Source: Salinibacterium sp.
GTDB taxonomy: Bacteria; Actinomycetota; Actinomycetes; Actinomycetales; Microbacteriaceae
Length of the DNA stretch: 6,375 nt
Direction of reading: 5' to 3'
Assembly: GCA_025352485.1 (NCBI GenBank)
Contig: JANXTJ010000021.1
Span: 1 to 6,375, forward strand
The translations under genes were made by a program, and so were the position numbers. The notes under the pieces are model-generated. The model did no database searches. It saw only the letters and a list, made by a program, of their open reading frames with translations, and was not told the DNA's origin. Numbering within the stretch: the first letter of the stretch is position 1; each line of letters begins with the position of its first letter. This document shows, piece by piece, positions 5,817 to 6,375 of this stretch.

Positions 5817-6375
5817 TTACCGCGCGGGGGTCTGCGCCAACGCTGCCGCTGTGGCACCAGCCACGGGCTGCTCCGGAACAGCACCGGGCTCCAGCTGCTC
5901 CAGCGCCGCGGCCGGTTCGAGCGCCGCGTCCGGTTCCAGCGCCGCGTCCGACTTCTCCGACCGGACGAACGCGATACCAGCGAGAATCAACACTCCGCCA
6001 ACAAGCTGCGGCGCGGTGAGCTTCTCACCGAGCAGAATCCACGCGTACAGGGCTGCCGCCACCACCTCAAGCAGTCCCGCGAACGACGCCAGCCGCGATC
6101 CGAGCATTTCGCTCGCCGTGATGCTGGTCACGTAAGCGAGTCCCGTTGCAATGACCCCGACAAAGAGCAGCGTCACCCACCACGGCTGCAGCGTGCCGAA
6201 AAAAAGCACATCGACGGGCGGCGCCGCGAAGGGCACGATACCGGTGAGGCTGACGAGGCCGAGCATGACCGACCCCAGCACGAGACCAGACGCCGCAAAA
6301 GCGACCGGAGGCAGCCCATCGCTCGGCCGAGCCGCAATCACGTAATACGCGGCGCAGCGTCGCCTCGAGCGAGAG
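5817..6375 (-). CDS. EamA/DMT-family membrane transporter, C-terminal half, 5' end beyond window
   Basis: The visible 185 residues carry the second EamA repeat of a drug/metabolite transporter; full proteins are about 300 residues with ten membrane helices. The block A-A-Y-Y-V-I-A-A-R-P-S-D-G-L-P-P leads into hydrophobic segments at about visible residues 22-51, 65-87, 95-117 and 122-138. The signature stretch S-R-L-A-S-F-A-G-L-L-E-V-V-A-A-A-L-Y-A-W and L-L-G-E-K-L-T are typical of the family. The frame remains open to the right edge, so the GTG at 6341-6339 is an internal codon and not the start. After the last helix comes an unusual 44-residue Ala/Glu/Pro-rich tail with a six-residue repeat (D-A-A-L-E-P). 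The first few codons at the edge read Arg-rich where a membrane helix is expected, so a frame problem there is possible. It faces the leucine operon tail to tail. The substrate cannot be told; EamA proteins export amino acids or other metabolites. Confidence 0.85.
   Translation of the reverse strand, partial: SRSRRRCAAYYVIAARPSDGLPPVAFAASGLVLGSVMLGLVSLTGIVPFAAPPVDVLFFGTLQPWWVTLLFVGVIATGLAYVTSITASEMLGSRLASFAGLLEVVAAALYAWILLGEKLTAPQLVGGVLILAGIAFVRSEKSDAALEPDAALEPAAALEQLEPGAVPEQPVAGATAAALAQTPAR
5902..5955 (-). repeat. Three imperfect 18-base tandem repeats in the transporter tail
   Basis: Copies lie at 5902-5919, 5920-5937 and 5938-5955; each begins AGCGCCGCG on the plus strand, with a few base differences between copies. 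Read on the minus strand they encode a six-residue unit, D-A-A-L-E-P, D-A-A-L-E-P, then A-A-A-L-E-Q. The unit length is a multiple of three, so copy number can change without breaking the frame. Confidence 0.85.

Overview
The window is GC-rich DNA (sampled operon stretches reach about 80% G+C) from an actinobacterium. The proteins and gene order resemble the Mycobacterium tuberculosis Rv2502c-Rv2498c cluster (accD1, accA1, fadE19, a MaoC gene, a citE-like gene). A Microbacteriaceae-type host is my guess from codon style, not something the sequence proves.

Bases 1-5309 hold one tightly packed plus-strand operon. It starts with the 3' part of a methylcrotonyl-CoA-type carboxyltransferase gene (beginning outside the window). 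It continues with the biotin-carrying alpha subunit, an acyl-CoA dehydrogenase, a MaoC-fold hydratase and a CitE-family beta-hydroxyacyl-CoA lyase. The first junction is a 5-base gap and the next three are 4-base ATGA stop/start overlaps, so the genes are very probably co-transcribed and translationally coupled.

Together the products can account for the lower leucine pathway. Isovaleryl-CoA is oxidised to 3-methylcrotonyl-CoA, carboxylated to 3-methylglutaconyl-CoA, hydrated to HMG-CoA, and cleaved to acetyl-CoA and acetoacetate. The last two steps appear to be done by a MaoC hydratase and a CitE-like lyase instead of the usual crotonase-type hydratase and TIM-barrel HMG-CoA lyase. The same last two enzymes could also serve itaconate degradation (itaconyl-CoA to citramalyl-CoA to pyruvate plus acetyl-CoA).

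Bases 5310-5816 hold no gene I can support. This gap lies between convergent genes, has a weak hairpin just after the operon, and is locally lower in G+C (about 55% over 5401-5580).

Bases 5817-6375, on the minus strand, encode the C-terminal half of an EamA/DMT-family membrane transporter that runs off the right edge. It has an unusual Ala/Glu/Pro-rich tail containing a small 18-base tandem repeat. Its reading frame looks doubtful in the last 20 or so bases of the window.

Nothing here is clearly a new system. The most interesting content is the alternative leucine/itaconate branch and the active-site details of its enzymes.
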